DNA of 64,000 nt from Fodinicurvata sediminis DSM 21159 (GCF_000420625.1 NZ_ATVH01000015.1:124001-188000), one strand, 5' to 3'. Numbered from the stretch's first letter, positions 16,894 to 27,243 are shown. The notes: a model not told the origin generated them from the sequence alone. Numbers and translations: made by a program.

Positions 16894-18778
16894 GGCTAAC
16901 TGTGCCAGCGCAGGTCTGTCACGCAGAGGACAGCGACTGGCCCTGATCGCAGGCCTGGGGATTGCGATGCTGTTCGCAGGATCCTCGGTTCTGGCTCAGG
17001 ACGGCCCGCGCAGTCTGTTTCCGGAGGGCGATTCCTCGCGCTCGGAACGAAGGGCACCGGACAGCGATCGTTCGAATGACAGCTGGAGCCTGCCGAATTC
17101 GAACGACGGATACGGGTCAGGATCCAGAGACATGCCTGCGCAAGGGCGCGGCGAACGTGATGGATTCGGCAACGAGAACAGCTGGCGCAGCCCGGATCGT
17201 TCCCCTCAACCCAGCGGTTCCGCCGAGGGGCAGACACGGCTGCGCGGCGGTATCCTGGTCGATGAACTAAACGATCGCTTGCCCGAGACGCTGGGCCCCC
17301 TGGCAGCAGGCAACGGTGGATTGGGCCTGGATCTCTGGCAGGGCAGCCAGCGTAGAGACATCATAGAACTGCTGCGCGAGCAGCCGCGCGGTCAGCGCAA
17401 TCCCGCGGCGCGCGATCTGATACGCCGCCTGCTGCTGTCTTCTGCCCGTCCGCCGCGCGAGGGTGAAAGCAGCGACCAGCCGGAGCTTCTTGATGCGCGC
17501 GCTCAGTTGCTGATGGCTCTGGGAGAATACGACAACCTGGTGAATCTGCTGGTCCAGATTCCGGGCCTCGAGAAGGCTCCCGAGTTGGCCCAGCTGCAGG
17601 TCGAGGCAGCCCTGCTCGCCGATGAACCCGAGGCCGCCTGCCCCATGGTGCGGCGCGCGCTGTCCCTGCACCGAAGCCGGACCTTCTGGCCCAAGGCGCA
17701 GATCTATTGCCAGATACGCAATGGAGAGGAGAGTGCTGCCGGTATCGGAATAGGCCTGCAGCGTGAGGTTGGCAGCAGCGACAGGGGTTTCCTGAACCTG
17801 GCCGATGCCGCTCTGGGCGTGGGTGATGTGCCGCGACTTTCCGAGCCTTCTGCGCTGGACCTGGCGCTGCTGCGTTGGATGGGGGCGGGCGAGGCCCTGG
17901 TACCAGAGGACCTTGCGCCTTCGCTGATGGCCGGGGGCGTCCTGCTTCAGGGACTGGAAGCGGACCAGCGCCAACGATTGGCCGAGGAGGCGGCCCGTCG
18001 CGGCGTCCTGCCCCTGCGGCTTCTGAGAGAGGCCTATGCTGCATCCTCTTTACGGGACGACGGGGGCGGCGATCCCTTGCGCCAGGCGAGTCAGGCCGAG
18101 GGGCCAGAGGCACGCGCCCTGTACTATCAGGCCCTTCGCCGTGCCAGCACCCCCGAGGCCCGTGGCGAGGCGCTCCAGGCACTGATGGACTCGGCCCGCC
18201 AGGTGGACCTGGAGCCGCAGATTGCTGAAATTGCACTGCCCGTACTTGAACAGATGGATCCGGAACCGGCAGTTGCCTGGTTGGCGCCGACCGCAGTGCG
18301 GGTTGCCCTGCTGACCGGTCACTTCGAACGGGCCCGCGCCTGGATGGAGGTGGTGCGGCGTACCGGAAACGGATCCGAGGCACAGGCCAGCCTGGTGGAG
18401 CTCTGGCCCCTGTTGCGGCTGGCCGGACTGGAGGGTCTTGATCCCGGCATGACGGGAACCGATTGGGCGGAAACGCGTGTTTCGCGCGGTGCCGGACGCG
18501 AGGGGACGCGCGCCCTGTTGCAGTTCTATGAGCGCGCGCAGGAAGCCGTGTCGGGACGCGGGGGACTGGAGAATGCCAGCGCGCGCCTGCGCCGTGCCGT
18601 GCAGGAGGATCGGCGTGGAGAGGGCCTGCTGCTCAGCCTGCGGGTTTTCGGACAGGGGCGCATGACGGATATCTCCACGCGTTCCCTGAGCGAAGCCCTG
18701 GCAGCGCTTAACCAACTGGGCTTTTCGCGGGAAGCGCGGCAGCTGGCCATGGATGCCCTGGTCACACGCGGACTCTAG
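16883..18778 (+). CDS. Secreted helical-repeat protein of unknown function
   Basis: A 631-residue protein with a signal peptide ending near residue 39 (AMLFAGSSVLAQDG). Residues 40-125 are polar, Arg/Ser/Gly-rich and probably disordered. The rest is leucine/alanine-rich helical sequence resembling degenerate TPR-like repeats, for example LLDARAQLLMALGEYDNLVN and APELAQLQVEAALLADEPEA. No catalytic motif was found. The start is a TTG at 16883 with GGAGG 6 bases upstream, inside the microprotein gene. It ends 23 bases before xerD. A periplasmic scaffold or adaptor is a guess from the repeats. Confidence 0.7.
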   Translation: MAAEANCASAGLSRRGQRLALIAGLGIAMLFAGSSVLAQDGPRSLFPEGDSSRSERRAPDSDRSNDSWSLPNSNDGYGSGSRDMPAQGRGERDGFGNENSWRSPDRSPQPSGSAEGQTRLRGGILVDELNDRLPETLGPLAAGNGGLGLDLWQGSQRRDIIELLREQPRGQRNPAARDLIRRLLLSSARPPREGESSDQPELLDARAQLLMALGEYDNLVNLLVQIPGLEKAPELAQLQVEAALLADEPEAACPMVRRALSLHRSRTFWPKAQIYCQIRNGEESAAGIGIGLQREVGSSDRGFLNLADAALGVGDVPRLSEPSALDLALLRWMGAGEALVPEDLAPSLMAGGVLLQGLEADQRQRLAEEAARRGVLPLRLLREAYAASSLRDDGGGDPLRQASQAEGPEARALYYQALRRASTPEARGEALQALMDSARQVDLEPQIAEIALPVLEQMDPEPAVAWLAPTAVRVALLTGHFERARAWMEVVRRTGNGSEAQASLVELWPLLRLAGLEGLDPGMTGTDWAETRVSRGAGREGTRALLQFYERAQEAVSGRGGLENASARLRRAVQEDRRGEGLLLSLRVFGQGRMTDISTRSLSEALAALNQLGFSREARQLAMDALVTRGL

Positions 18779-18801
18779 GGGGCACGGAGGCGGCGGAGGC
18801 C

Positions 18802-19764
18802 ATGGCACGCAAACCCGGACGCAAGGCCGCTGCTCTTTCCCTGTCGCCATCACTGGAAAGCTTCCTGGAAATGCTGGTGGCCGAACGCGGCGCCAGCCTG
18901 AACACGCTCGAGGCCTATCGCCGTGATCTCTGTGACCTGGAGGCTTTCCTTTCCGCGCGAGGGGTGAAGCTTCAGGATGCAGCGGGCGAGGATCTGCGCG
19001 CCTATCTCACGCAGCTGTCTGAAGCCGGCATGGCGCCACGCACCTCTGCCCGGCGTCTGTCCAGCCTGCGTCAGTACTATCATTTCCTCTTCACCGAAGG
19101 ACGGCGGGGGGACGATCCGGCGCTGAAGCTGGAATCGCCGCGCCAGGGACGGGTGTTGCCCAAAGTCCTGGAGGAGGCCGAAGTGGACCGTCTCATGACG
19201 GCGGCCCAGCAAGGAAACAGGCCCGAAGACCTGAGGCTCAACCTGGTGCTGGAACTGCTCTATGCCACCGGCATGCGCATCAGCGAGTTGATCAGCCTGC
19301 CATACGCCGCCGTGGCCCGCGATCCCCAGGTGCTTATCGTGCATGGCAAGGGTGGGCGTGAACGGATGGTGCCGCTCAACGAATCGGCGGCGGATGCACT
19401 TGGAGACTACAAGGACGTGCGCGCACACTTCCTGCGCCGGCCCGGACAGGAGCGCTGGCTGTTCCCCTCGCGTTCGGCCAGCGGGCACCTGACCCGGCAC
19501 AGGGTCGGGCAAATGCTCAAGGAGCTTGCGGTCGCTGCGGGCATCAGCCCCGCCCGGGTCTCGCCCCACGTGCTGCGCCATGCCTTTGCCAGCCACCTGC
19601 TGGCCCATGGCGCTGACTTGCGCTCGGTGCAGCAGATGCTGGGCCATGCCGACATCTCGACCACGCAAATCTATACCCATGTCCTGAACGAACGCCTGAA
19701 AACGCTTGTCCATGGCCATCATCCCCTGGCCCGGGGCATGGGCAAGCCGGAGCGGAACGGTTGA
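18802..19764 (+). CDS. xerD: Site-specific tyrosine recombinase XerD
   Basis: A 320-residue recombinase. Residues 15-105 form the SAM-like core-binding domain (LNTLEAYRRDLCDLEAFL), residues 120-310 the catalytic domain. All active-site residues are visible: Arg159 in TGMRISELI, Lys183 in HGKGGRERMVPL, His256 and Arg259 in HVLRHAFASHLL, His282 in LGHADISTTQ, and Tyr291 in IYTHV. Length and motifs fit the chromosome-dimer resolvase XerD that acts at dif with XerC and FtsK, not a phage integrase. It is the third gene of a likely three-gene transcript. Confidence 0.93.
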   Translation: MARKPGRKAAALSLSPSLESFLEMLVAERGASLNTLEAYRRDLCDLEAFLSARGVKLQDAAGEDLRAYLTQLSEAGMAPRTSARRLSSLRQYYHFLFTEGRRGDDPALKLESPRQGRVLPKVLEEAEVDRLMTAAQQGNRPEDLRLNLVLELLYATGMRISELISLPYAAVARDPQVLIVHGKGGRERMVPLNESAADALGDYKDVRAHFLRRPGQERWLFPSRSASGHLTRHRVGQMLKELAVAAGISPARVSPHVLRHAFASHLLAHGADLRSVQQMLGHADISTTQIYTHVLNERLKTLVHGHHPLARGMGKPERNG

Positions 19765-19767
19765 AAT

Positions 19768-19778
19768 TGGTAATACCA
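19768..19778. promoter_or_regulatory. FadR/GntR-type operator candidate ahead of malyl-CoA lyase
   Basis: TGGTAATACCA fits the TGGT-N3-ACCA operator shape of FadR-subfamily GntR regulators. It lies about 100 bases before the malyl-CoA lyase start and just behind the xerD stop. A single short match, so only moderately supported. Confidence 0.4.
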
Positions 19779-19876
19779 CTTGCTAAACGCGACAGGAATT
19801 GGATCGCGTGCGATAACAGAAGTGCTGTCCCCACAGTCACGGCAACCCCCGATGAAGGAAGAGGAAGGACCCCGAG

Positions 19877-20857
19877 ATGAGCTTTACACCGATCGAGCAG
19901 GCCCCTGCCCGCCTGAACCGCAGTGAGCTGGCGGTTCCTGGCAGCAACTATCGTTTCCTGGAGAAGGCCGCGGATGCGCCGGCCGATGTGATCTTCCTGG
20001 ATCTCGAGGATGCCGTGGCGCCCGATGACAAGGAACAGGCGCGCAAGAACATCATCAAGGCCCTGCAGGACCTGGACTGGGGCAAGAAAACCCTCTCGGT
20101 CCGCATCAACGGCCTGGACACGCACTACATGTACCGTGACGTGGTGGATATCATCGAGCAGGCTGGCGAGCGCCTGGACCTGATGATGATTCCCAAGGTC
20201 GGAACGGCCGCGGACATCTATGCCGTCGACATGCTGGTCACCCAGTGCGAGCAGGCCGTCGGCCGCAAGAAGCGCATCGGCTTCGAGATGATCATCGAGA
20301 CCGCCCAGGGCATGGCCAACGTCGATGCCATTGCCGGTGCCAGCAAGCGCAACGAATCGCTGCACTTCGGCGTGGCCGACTATGCCGCCTCGACGCGTGC
20401 CATGACCACGAACATCGGCGGGCCGAACCCGAACTATGGCGTGCTGACCGATGACGATGGTTCGGGCAACCGCGATTTCCACTGGGGTGACATGTGGCAC
20501 TATGCCATTGCCCGCATGGTTGTCGCTGCCCGTGCCAATGGCCTGCGTCCCGTTGACGGCCCCTTCGGCGACATCGAGGACAAGGAAGGCTACAAGGCCC
20601 AGGCGTTGCGCGCGGCCGTCCTGGGCTGCGAAGGCAAGTGGGCCATCCACCCGTCGCAGCTGGAGCTGGCCAACGAGCTCTTCGCACCCAGCGAAAAGGA
20701 CGTGGAGCGGGCCAACAAGATCCTGGCAGCCATGGAGCAGGCACAGAAGGAAGGCCGCGGTGCGGTCACACTTGACGGCCGCCTGATCGACATCGCCTCC
20801 ATCAAGCAGGCTGAGGTTCTGGTCAACAAGGCCAAGCAGGTGTCCGACGCCGGCTGA
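19877..20857 (+). CDS. mclA: L-malyl-CoA/beta-methylmalyl-CoA lyase (CitE-like)
   Basis: A 326-residue HpcH/HpaI-type lyase, close to the usual malyl-CoA lyase length. Key stretches are LAVPGSNYRFLEKA, the acidic FLDLEDAVAPDDKEQAR, VRINGLDTHYMYRD, the metal-binding Glu in GFEMIIETAQGM, and HFGVADYAASTRAM followed by GGPNPNYGVLTDDD; the C-terminal GKWAIHPSQLELAN places a histidine near the CoA site. These enzymes cleave malyl-CoA to acetyl-CoA and glyoxylate, or act in reverse, in the ethylmalonyl-CoA or serine cycles. Related CitE-like lyases are possible, but the motifs favour Mcl. A strong terminator ends the transcript. Confidence 0.85.
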   Translation: MSFTPIEQAPARLNRSELAVPGSNYRFLEKAADAPADVIFLDLEDAVAPDDKEQARKNIIKALQDLDWGKKTLSVRINGLDTHYMYRDVVDIIEQAGERLDLMMIPKVGTAADIYAVDMLVTQCEQAVGRKKRIGFEMIIETAQGMANVDAIAGASKRNESLHFGVADYAASTRAMTTNIGGPNPNYGVLTDDDGSGNRDFHWGDMWHYAIARMVVAARANGLRPVDGPFGDIEDKEGYKAQALRAAVLGCEGKWAIHPSQLELANELFAPSEKDVERANKILAAMEQAQKEGRGAVTLDGRLIDIASIKQAEVLVNKAKQVSDAG

Positions 20858-20885
20858 CGCCCGACGTCGAAGCAGGACGGCAAGA

Positions 20886-20918
20886 CCCCGCGGCAGTTCA
20901 TCATGCCGCGGGGTTTTT
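20886..20918 (+). terminator. Rho-independent terminator after malyl-CoA lyase gene
   Basis: Perfect 10-base stem CCCCGCGGCA/TGCCGCGGGG with an 8-base loop, followed by TTTTTGCTTTTT. The clearest intrinsic terminator in the window. Confidence 0.92.
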
Positions 20919-20991
20919 GCTTTTTGGTGTCGCGTTCCAACATGATTGCGGGGACCCGACAGGCGAGACCCAAAAGGCAGGGAGGGACGAC

Positions 20992-21962
20992 ATGAGTGAG
21001 CCACTGAGACTTCGCGATTTCGGCTCGTTCCATGTCGGTGGTCGCAGGCTCGAAGTGTCCGGCCAGGATGTCCGCATGGTGGATACCGGCAATCCCGAGG
21101 CGCCAATACCGTGGGATCGCAATGGCCGCTATCTGGCGGATCAGATGTACGTGCAGTATCTGCTACCGGAAGCGCGCCGTTCGGAGGTTCCGGTTGTCTT
21201 CCTGCATGGCGGCGGCCTTTCGGGAACCACCTTCGAAACCACTCCTGACGGCCGCCCCGGCTGGGTCAATCTTTTCGCGCATGCAGGCCATGACGTCTAC
21301 AATACGGATACTCCCGAACGCGGTCGTGCCGGCTTCCTGCCGTATGAAGGGTTTCGCGACGGGGAGCCGGAATGCTTCAGCTACGACACACCGCTCGGGA
21401 CCATGAGGATTGCGGCAGATGCCGGGGCGCGCGCGGAGGATCCCGAACTACGGCTGCTGCCGAACTGCCAGTTTCCCATTGAACAGTGGCCGGCCTTCGC
21501 CAGCCGCTTCAGCCCCTTCTGGCTGCCCATGGGGCAAGGGGTGATGGAGGCATTGGAGGCGCTGCAGACGCGTATCGGCTCATTCGTCCTGCTCGCCCAT
21601 TCTGCGGGCTGCAAGTACAGCCATGCCTATGCGGAACGTCTCCGCATCATGTGGAGATGCTGATTTCCGTCGAGCCCCTGGCGATGGGGCAGGCAGCGGA
21701 GCGGACCTGCCAGATTCCCCAGCTGGTGGTCTGGGGCGACAATATTGCGCTGGACCCGCTTGGCCGCTGGCCGAAGATCCGGGCTGAGGCCGAACGTTAC
21801 ACTGAGGCTGTGAGCGCGAACAGCGGTCAGGTCGAGGTGCTCGACCTGCCGCAGCTCGGTCATTCCGGGAACACGCACCTACCCATGCTGGACAGGAATT
21901 CGGAGCAGGTTGCCCGACTGATCCTGGACTGGATGAAGCGGCAGGAAGGTCGGACTTCCTGA
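20992..21962 (+). pseudogene. Alpha/beta-hydrolase gene broken by a one-base frameshift
   Basis: Two frames join into one hydrolase. The first (ATG at 20992 after GGGAGG) runs through the oxyanion strand VVFLHGGGLSG and nucleophile elbow LLAHSAGCKYSHAYAER, then hits a stop at 21663. The sequence continues uninterrupted in another frame: SPHHVEMLISVEPLAMG, QLVVWGDNIALDP, and the catalytic-His region LPQLGHSGNTHLPMLDRNS, ending at 21962. Adding one base near 21638 restores ...AERSPHHVEML..., about 323 residues. All catalytic elements survive, so the break is either a recent mutation or a sequencing error. The intact family is secreted-type or cytosolic esterases; substrate unknown. Confidence 0.8.
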
Positions 21963-21997
21963 CCAGCTCAGCGCCCAGTGAACACTGCGGGCCGTCT

Positions 21998-22705
21998 CTA
22001 ACATCCCGCCTCCGGTTCATAGGCATGATCGAAGAAACGCTCCTCGAGTTCCATCATGTGGCAGAAGGTCCGGCACATCTGCTGCTGCACCTCGGGCGGT
22101 GCCGTTGTACCGACGCGCGAGGTCTCGTCGCGCAGCCAGGTGACGAAACGCTCGAATTCTGGCACGGCATGCAGGTCGATCCACTCCGCCATCCAGAATT
22201 CCTGAGGCCGGCGATCGCCACAGGCCAGGCCCCATGTCAGGTAGCTCCATTCAGCCGCCAGCAGCGTTGCCAGCACGAGCGGGTAGGAGCCGCTGCGCCC
22301 CGAGTCCTGCAGGACCGAGAGCAGTTTGGCCGTGACGGGCGCAAGTTGGGGGCTGCGCCACTCAGATTCGGGAACCTCCAGGGCCTGGAAGGAGCGCAGG
22401 AAATAATCGTTCTCCTCGCTGGTCACGGCCGCCAGGAAGCCGGCGAAGGGCCGCTTCTGCGGCATGGACGGGGCATAGGCCACGGCGTAGCCGAGCAGGC
22501 TGACGAAGCTGTCGACGAAGGCATAGTCCTGGACCAGGTAGCGGGCACAGATCTGCGGATCCAGGGTGCCCTCCGCCAGTTCCTCGGTGAAGCGGTGCGC
22601 CGTTGCCTTTGTCCAGTAGGGTTCGGCCGATTCGCGCAGCCAGTCATGGAAGGCAGCGTTCGGATTCGCATTCAGGAAAGTTTCGAAATCCTTTGTAGAG
22701 GTCAT
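21998..22705 (-). CDS. tenA: TenA family protein, TenA_E-like (thiamin salvage)
   Basis: A 235-residue all-helical TenA/thiaminase II protein: FHDWLRESAEPYWTKATAHRF, YLVQDYAFVDSFVSLL, LAAVTSEENDYF and MMELEERFFDHAY match the family helices. At the place of the catalytic cysteine of classical TenA (a P-C-x-x-Y stretch) it has LLAAEWSYLTW, with Glu152 instead, which points to the TenA_E class. Such enzymes hydrolyse thiamin breakdown products toward HMP. The start overlaps the thiY stop by ATGA, so it is co-translated with thiY and shares its riboswitch. Confidence 0.88.
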   Translation of the reverse strand: MTSTKDFETFLNANPNAAFHDWLRESAEPYWTKATAHRFTEELAEGTLDPQICARYLVQDYAFVDSFVSLLGYAVAYAPSMPQKRPFAGFLAAVTSEENDYFLRSFQALEVPESEWRSPQLAPVTAKLLSVLQDSGRSGSYPLVLATLLAAEWSYLTWGLACGDRRPQEFWMAEWIDLHAVPEFERFVTWLRDETSRVGTTAPPEVQQQMCRTFCHMMELEERFFDHAYEPEAGC

Positions 22706-23670
22706 GGCTGCTCTCCTTGCTCGCGGGACAGGTCTGTGACGTAGTCGCTGAGCGGTGGGGGGTCGGTAATGACGCCGGCTTGCTCAAGGAAGGCGGCAAA
22801 GCGGCGATAGCGCGCCCAGTCCACGGCCGCCGGGCGCAGGGCAAAGCGGGGCAGGGTGTCGGCCCAGGCGCGCCGATTGAGTTCGTCATCCAGATCATCC
22901 TTGTAGCCGATGAAGAGCTCCCAGCTTTCCTGCGGATGATTGATCAGATACTGGACACCACGCTCCAAAGCCTCGACGAAGGACGACAGGCGCGGATCCT
23001 CCAGATTGTCGCGGTTCGCCAGGACGATCAGTTCGTCATAGGCAGGCACGCCTTCCTCCTCGACATAGAAGGCACGGCCTTGCGCGCCTTCGATATCCAG
23101 CTGGTTCAGTTCGAAGTTCCTGTAGGCGCCGATGACGGCGTCGACCTGCCCACTCAGCAGGGCGGGACTGAGCGAGAAGTTCACATTGACCAGTTCGACA
23201 TCCTCGAGGGACAGGCCGTGCCGCGCGAGTATGGCCCCCAGGACCGCTTCCTCGACACCGCCCACGGAGTAGCCGACCTTGCCCCCTTTCAGGTCGGAGA
23301 TCCGTTCTATCGGACCATCCTCCAATGCCAGAAGGGTGTTCAGCGGCGTGGCCACCAGTGTGGCGATGCGTGCTAGGGGCAGGCCCTGTGCTGCCTGGAT
23401 GTGCAGGGTGGGCTGGTAGGATACGGCCAGGTCGACCCGTCCCGCAGCCACCAGCTTGGGCGGATCGTTGGGATCGGCCGGTTCGGTGAAGCGAACCTCG
23501 ATCCCGGCATCCTGAAAGAAGCCTTTCTCCTGAGCCACGATCAGGGGCGCGTGGTCGGGATTGACGAACCAGTCCAGCAGGACTTCGAGCGGTTCATCGC
23601 TTTGGGCGTGGGCGGCAGCGGTCGATAAAAGCAGGAAAAGGCCTGCAAGTAGGCCTGGAAGTCGGCGCAA
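22702..23670 (-). CDS. thiY: Thiamin-pyrimidine ABC substrate-binding protein (ThiY-like)
   Basis: A 322-residue periplasmic binding protein of the NMT1/ThiY family. Signal peptide 1-23 ends AAAHAQ. LLDWFVNPDHAPLIVAQEKGFF, PKLVAAGRVDLAVSYQP and the glycine-rich GGKVGYSVGGVEEA are characteristic of formyl-aminopyrimidine/HMP-binding proteins. The start is TTG at 23670 with GGGAGGA at good spacing. It is the first gene behind the TPP riboswitch and overlaps tenA. No permease (ThiX) or ATPase (ThiZ) gene follows, so the transporter is split or completed elsewhere. Confidence 0.9.
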   Translation of the reverse strand: MRRLPGLLAGLFLLLSTAAAHAQSDEPLEVLLDWFVNPDHAPLIVAQEKGFFQDAGIEVRFTEPADPNDPPKLVAAGRVDLAVSYQPTLHIQAAQGLPLARIATLVATPLNTLLALEDGPIERISDLKGGKVGYSVGGVEEAVLGAILARHGLSLEDVELVNVNFSLSPALLSGQVDAVIGAYRNFELNQLDIEGAQGRAFYVEEEGVPAYDELIVLANRDNLEDPRLSSFVEALERGVQYLINHPQESWELFIGYKDDLDDELNRRAWADTLPRFALRPAAVDWARYRRFAAFLEQAGVITDPPPLSDYVTDLSREQGEQP

Positions 23671-23677
23671 GGTAATC

Positions 23678-23719
23678 CTCCCTCAAATTGCGCCGGCGTG
23701 ATCTGGACGGGTGAGGGAG
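23678..23719 (-). promoter_or_regulatory. Shine-Dalgarno-sequestering hairpin of the TPP riboswitch
   Basis: On the minus strand CTCCCTCA pairs perfectly with TGAGGGAG, the thiY Shine-Dalgarno, across a 26-base loop. It lies between the riboswitch aptamer and the TTG start. This supports translational control: ligand-bound aptamer lets the hairpin form and hides the ribosome site. Confidence 0.6.
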
Positions 23720-23772
23720 AGGCGAATCCGTCCGCCTTTGCTATGGCGAACACGCGCGGACTGTCCCTTCCG

Positions 23773-23871
23773 TTCCCTAACGCCGGCATGATCCGGATCA
23801 GGTTCTAAGGGTTTCCGCCTTGTGATTGCGGACTCTCAGCCCTCATGTCGCATGAGGACACCCCCAGGAAG
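23773..23871 (-). ncRNA. TPP riboswitch (THI element)
   Basis: Minus-strand sequence contains the conserved aptamer blocks in order: GGGGGTGTCC, the CTGAGAG of the pyrimidine-sensor helix, then ACCCTTAGAACCTGATCC, GGATCATGCCGGCG and TTAGGGAA closing P1 with TTCC. P3 is formed by TCCGC/GCGGA. It controls the thiY-tenA mRNA, shutting it when thiamin pyrophosphate is plentiful. The arm CCTCATGCGACATGAGG forms the P2-P3 side hairpin. Confidence 0.95.
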
Positions 23872-23879
23872 TTATCCAC

Positions 23880-23908
23880 AGTCTGTTCTGACCTTCGCTT
23901 TCCGTCAA
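23880..23908 (-). promoter_or_regulatory. Promoter for riboswitch-thiY-tenA
   Basis: Minus strand TTGACG then 17 bases then CAGACT; predicted start falls a few bases before the riboswitch aptamer. The -35 is good, the -10 weak. Confidence 0.45.
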
Positions 23909-23928
23909 GCAAAGCCCCGCGGAAGAGA

Positions 23929-23956
23929 TTGTGAGTCGCCCGGCAGCCCGTATAAA
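23929..23956 (+). promoter_or_regulatory. Promoter for the atp operon
   Basis: TTGTGA and TATAAA with a 16-base spacer on the plus strand. Transcription would start near 23963, giving an mRNA leader of about 250 bases before atpH. Confidence 0.6.
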
Positions 23957-24036
23957 TTGAAGGTGGGATGAGGCCGTGTCGCGGTTACGATAAATGCCAC
24001 CGTCGCGGCTTGCACTGCCCGTGCCCCTGTGATACC

Positions 24037-24178
24037 AACCGCTCGCACGAACGGGGGCAAACCCGTTTCAAGCGTTTCATTTTTTGGTCTCAAGGCAGAG
24101 GCGCCGCCTCATTGAAGCGGTGCTCTGCGAACGGGGTTTTAGCGAAAGCGAGCGGTTCAACATGCCCAGAGGCATGTT
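24037..24178 (+). ncRNA. Candidate structured leader RNA of the atp operon
   Basis: Nested pairings are readable by eye. P1: AACCGCTCGC (24037-24046) with GCGAGCGGTT (24148-24157), 10 perfect pairs. P2: AAACCCGTT (24059-24067) with AACGGGGTTT (24130-24139), one bulge. P3: GCAGAG-g-CGCCGC (24095-24107) with GCGGTGCTCTGC (24117-24128), one bulge and one G-U. P4: AACATGCC-CAGA-GGCATGTT (24159-24178). A 9-base direct repeat CGAACGGGG (24048-24056 and 24128-24136) lets the P2 5' strand pair with either copy, a switch-like arrangement. No known RNA family is recognised. The region does not code for ATP synthase delta-like sequence. Confidence 0.55.
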
Positions 24179-24212
24179 GCGGACTGTTTTCTTTCCGGGG
24201 AGCGACTGGGGT

Positions 24213-26302
<2,090 letters not shown>

Positions 26303-26337
26303 TCGGTCCTGTGTCACGGAAAGTCGGTTGAAGCGAT

Positions 26338-27243
26338 ATGGCTAGCCTCAAGGAGCTCCGCTCCCGGATCAGCAGCGTCAAGTCGACGCAGAAGATAACC
26401 TCGGCCATGAAGATGGTTGCGGCGGCGAAGTTGCGCCGTGCCCAGGAGCAGGTCGAGGCATCGCGCCCGTACGCAGAGCGGATGGCCCGCATGCTCGGAT
26501 CCCTGGCAGGTTCCGTGCAGGGCAGCAATGGTCCCAAGCTGTTGACCGGCACTGGCAAGGACGACGTCCACCTGCTGATCGTTGCCACGGCCGACCGAGG
26601 TCTTTGTGGCGGCTTCAACAGCTCGATCGTGCGGGATGCCCGCAAGCATATCGAGCAGCTGAAGTCTGAGGGCAAGACGGTCAAGATCATCTGTATCGGC
26701 CGCAAGGGGCGTGATCAGTTGAGGCGGCAGTATGGCGACGATATCCTGGAAACCATCGAGGGTGTCACCAAGCCGCGTCCGAGCTTCGACAAGGCGCATG
26801 CCATTGCCCAGGACGTCCTGACCCGATTCGATCAGGGTGAATTCGACGTCTGTACGCTTTTCTATGCCCGCTTCAAGTCGGCGATCAGCCAGATCGTGAC
26901 CCGTCAGCAGCTTGTGCCCTTCGATGATGAGCACAGTGCAAGCCTGGAGGCGGCTGAGGAAGAGGCGCAGGCTGAAAAGCAGGCCGGCTTCGTGTATGAC
27001 TACGAACCGGATGAAGAAGAGATCCTGAAGGAGCTGTTGCCGCGGAACCTGGCGGTGCAGATCTACAAGGCGATCCTCGAGAACAACGCCAGTGAGAACG
27101 GGGCGCGGATGACCGCAATGGACAATGCGACCCGGAATGCCGAGGAAATGATCAAGGACCTGACCCTCGTCTACAACCGGACGCGTCAGGCCGAGATCAC
27201 CAAGGAACTGATTGAAATCATCTCCGCCAAGGAGGCGATGTAG
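26338..27243 (+). CDS. atpG: ATP synthase F1 gamma subunit
   Basis: A 301-residue rotor shaft subunit. Both long coiled-coil ends are present: N-terminal [37 protein letters not shown]-terminal [23 protein letters not shown] to EIISAKEAM. The central [19 protein letters not shown] is diagnostic. It is slightly longer than the E. coli protein because of an acidic insert around residues 200-225 ([20 protein letters not shown]). Fits the operon order. Confidence 0.98.
   Translation: MASLKELRSRISSVKSTQKITSAMKMVAAAKLRRAQEQVEASRPYAERMARMLGSLAGSVQGSNGPKLLTGTGKDDVHLLIVATADRGLCGGFNSSIVRDARKHIEQLKSEGKTVKIICIGRKGRDQLRRQYGDDILETIEGVTKPRPSFDKAHAIAQDVLTRFDQGEFDVCTLFYARFKSAISQIVTRQQLVPFDDEHSASLEAAEEEAQAEKQAGFVYDYEPDEEEILKELLPRNLAVQIYKAILENNASENGARMTAMDNATRNAEEMIKDLTLVYNRTRQAEITKELIEIISAKEAM

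Noticed and set aside
18802-19764. Tyrosine recombinase as a mobile-element integrase
   Set aside because: Motifs and length fit housekeeping XerD, and there is no adjacent att site, excisionase or cargo.
24050-24085. Intrinsic terminator from AACGGG/CCCGTT followed by a T-run
   Set aside because: The T-run begins 12 bases after the stem, too far for a standard terminator; described instead as part of the leader RNA.
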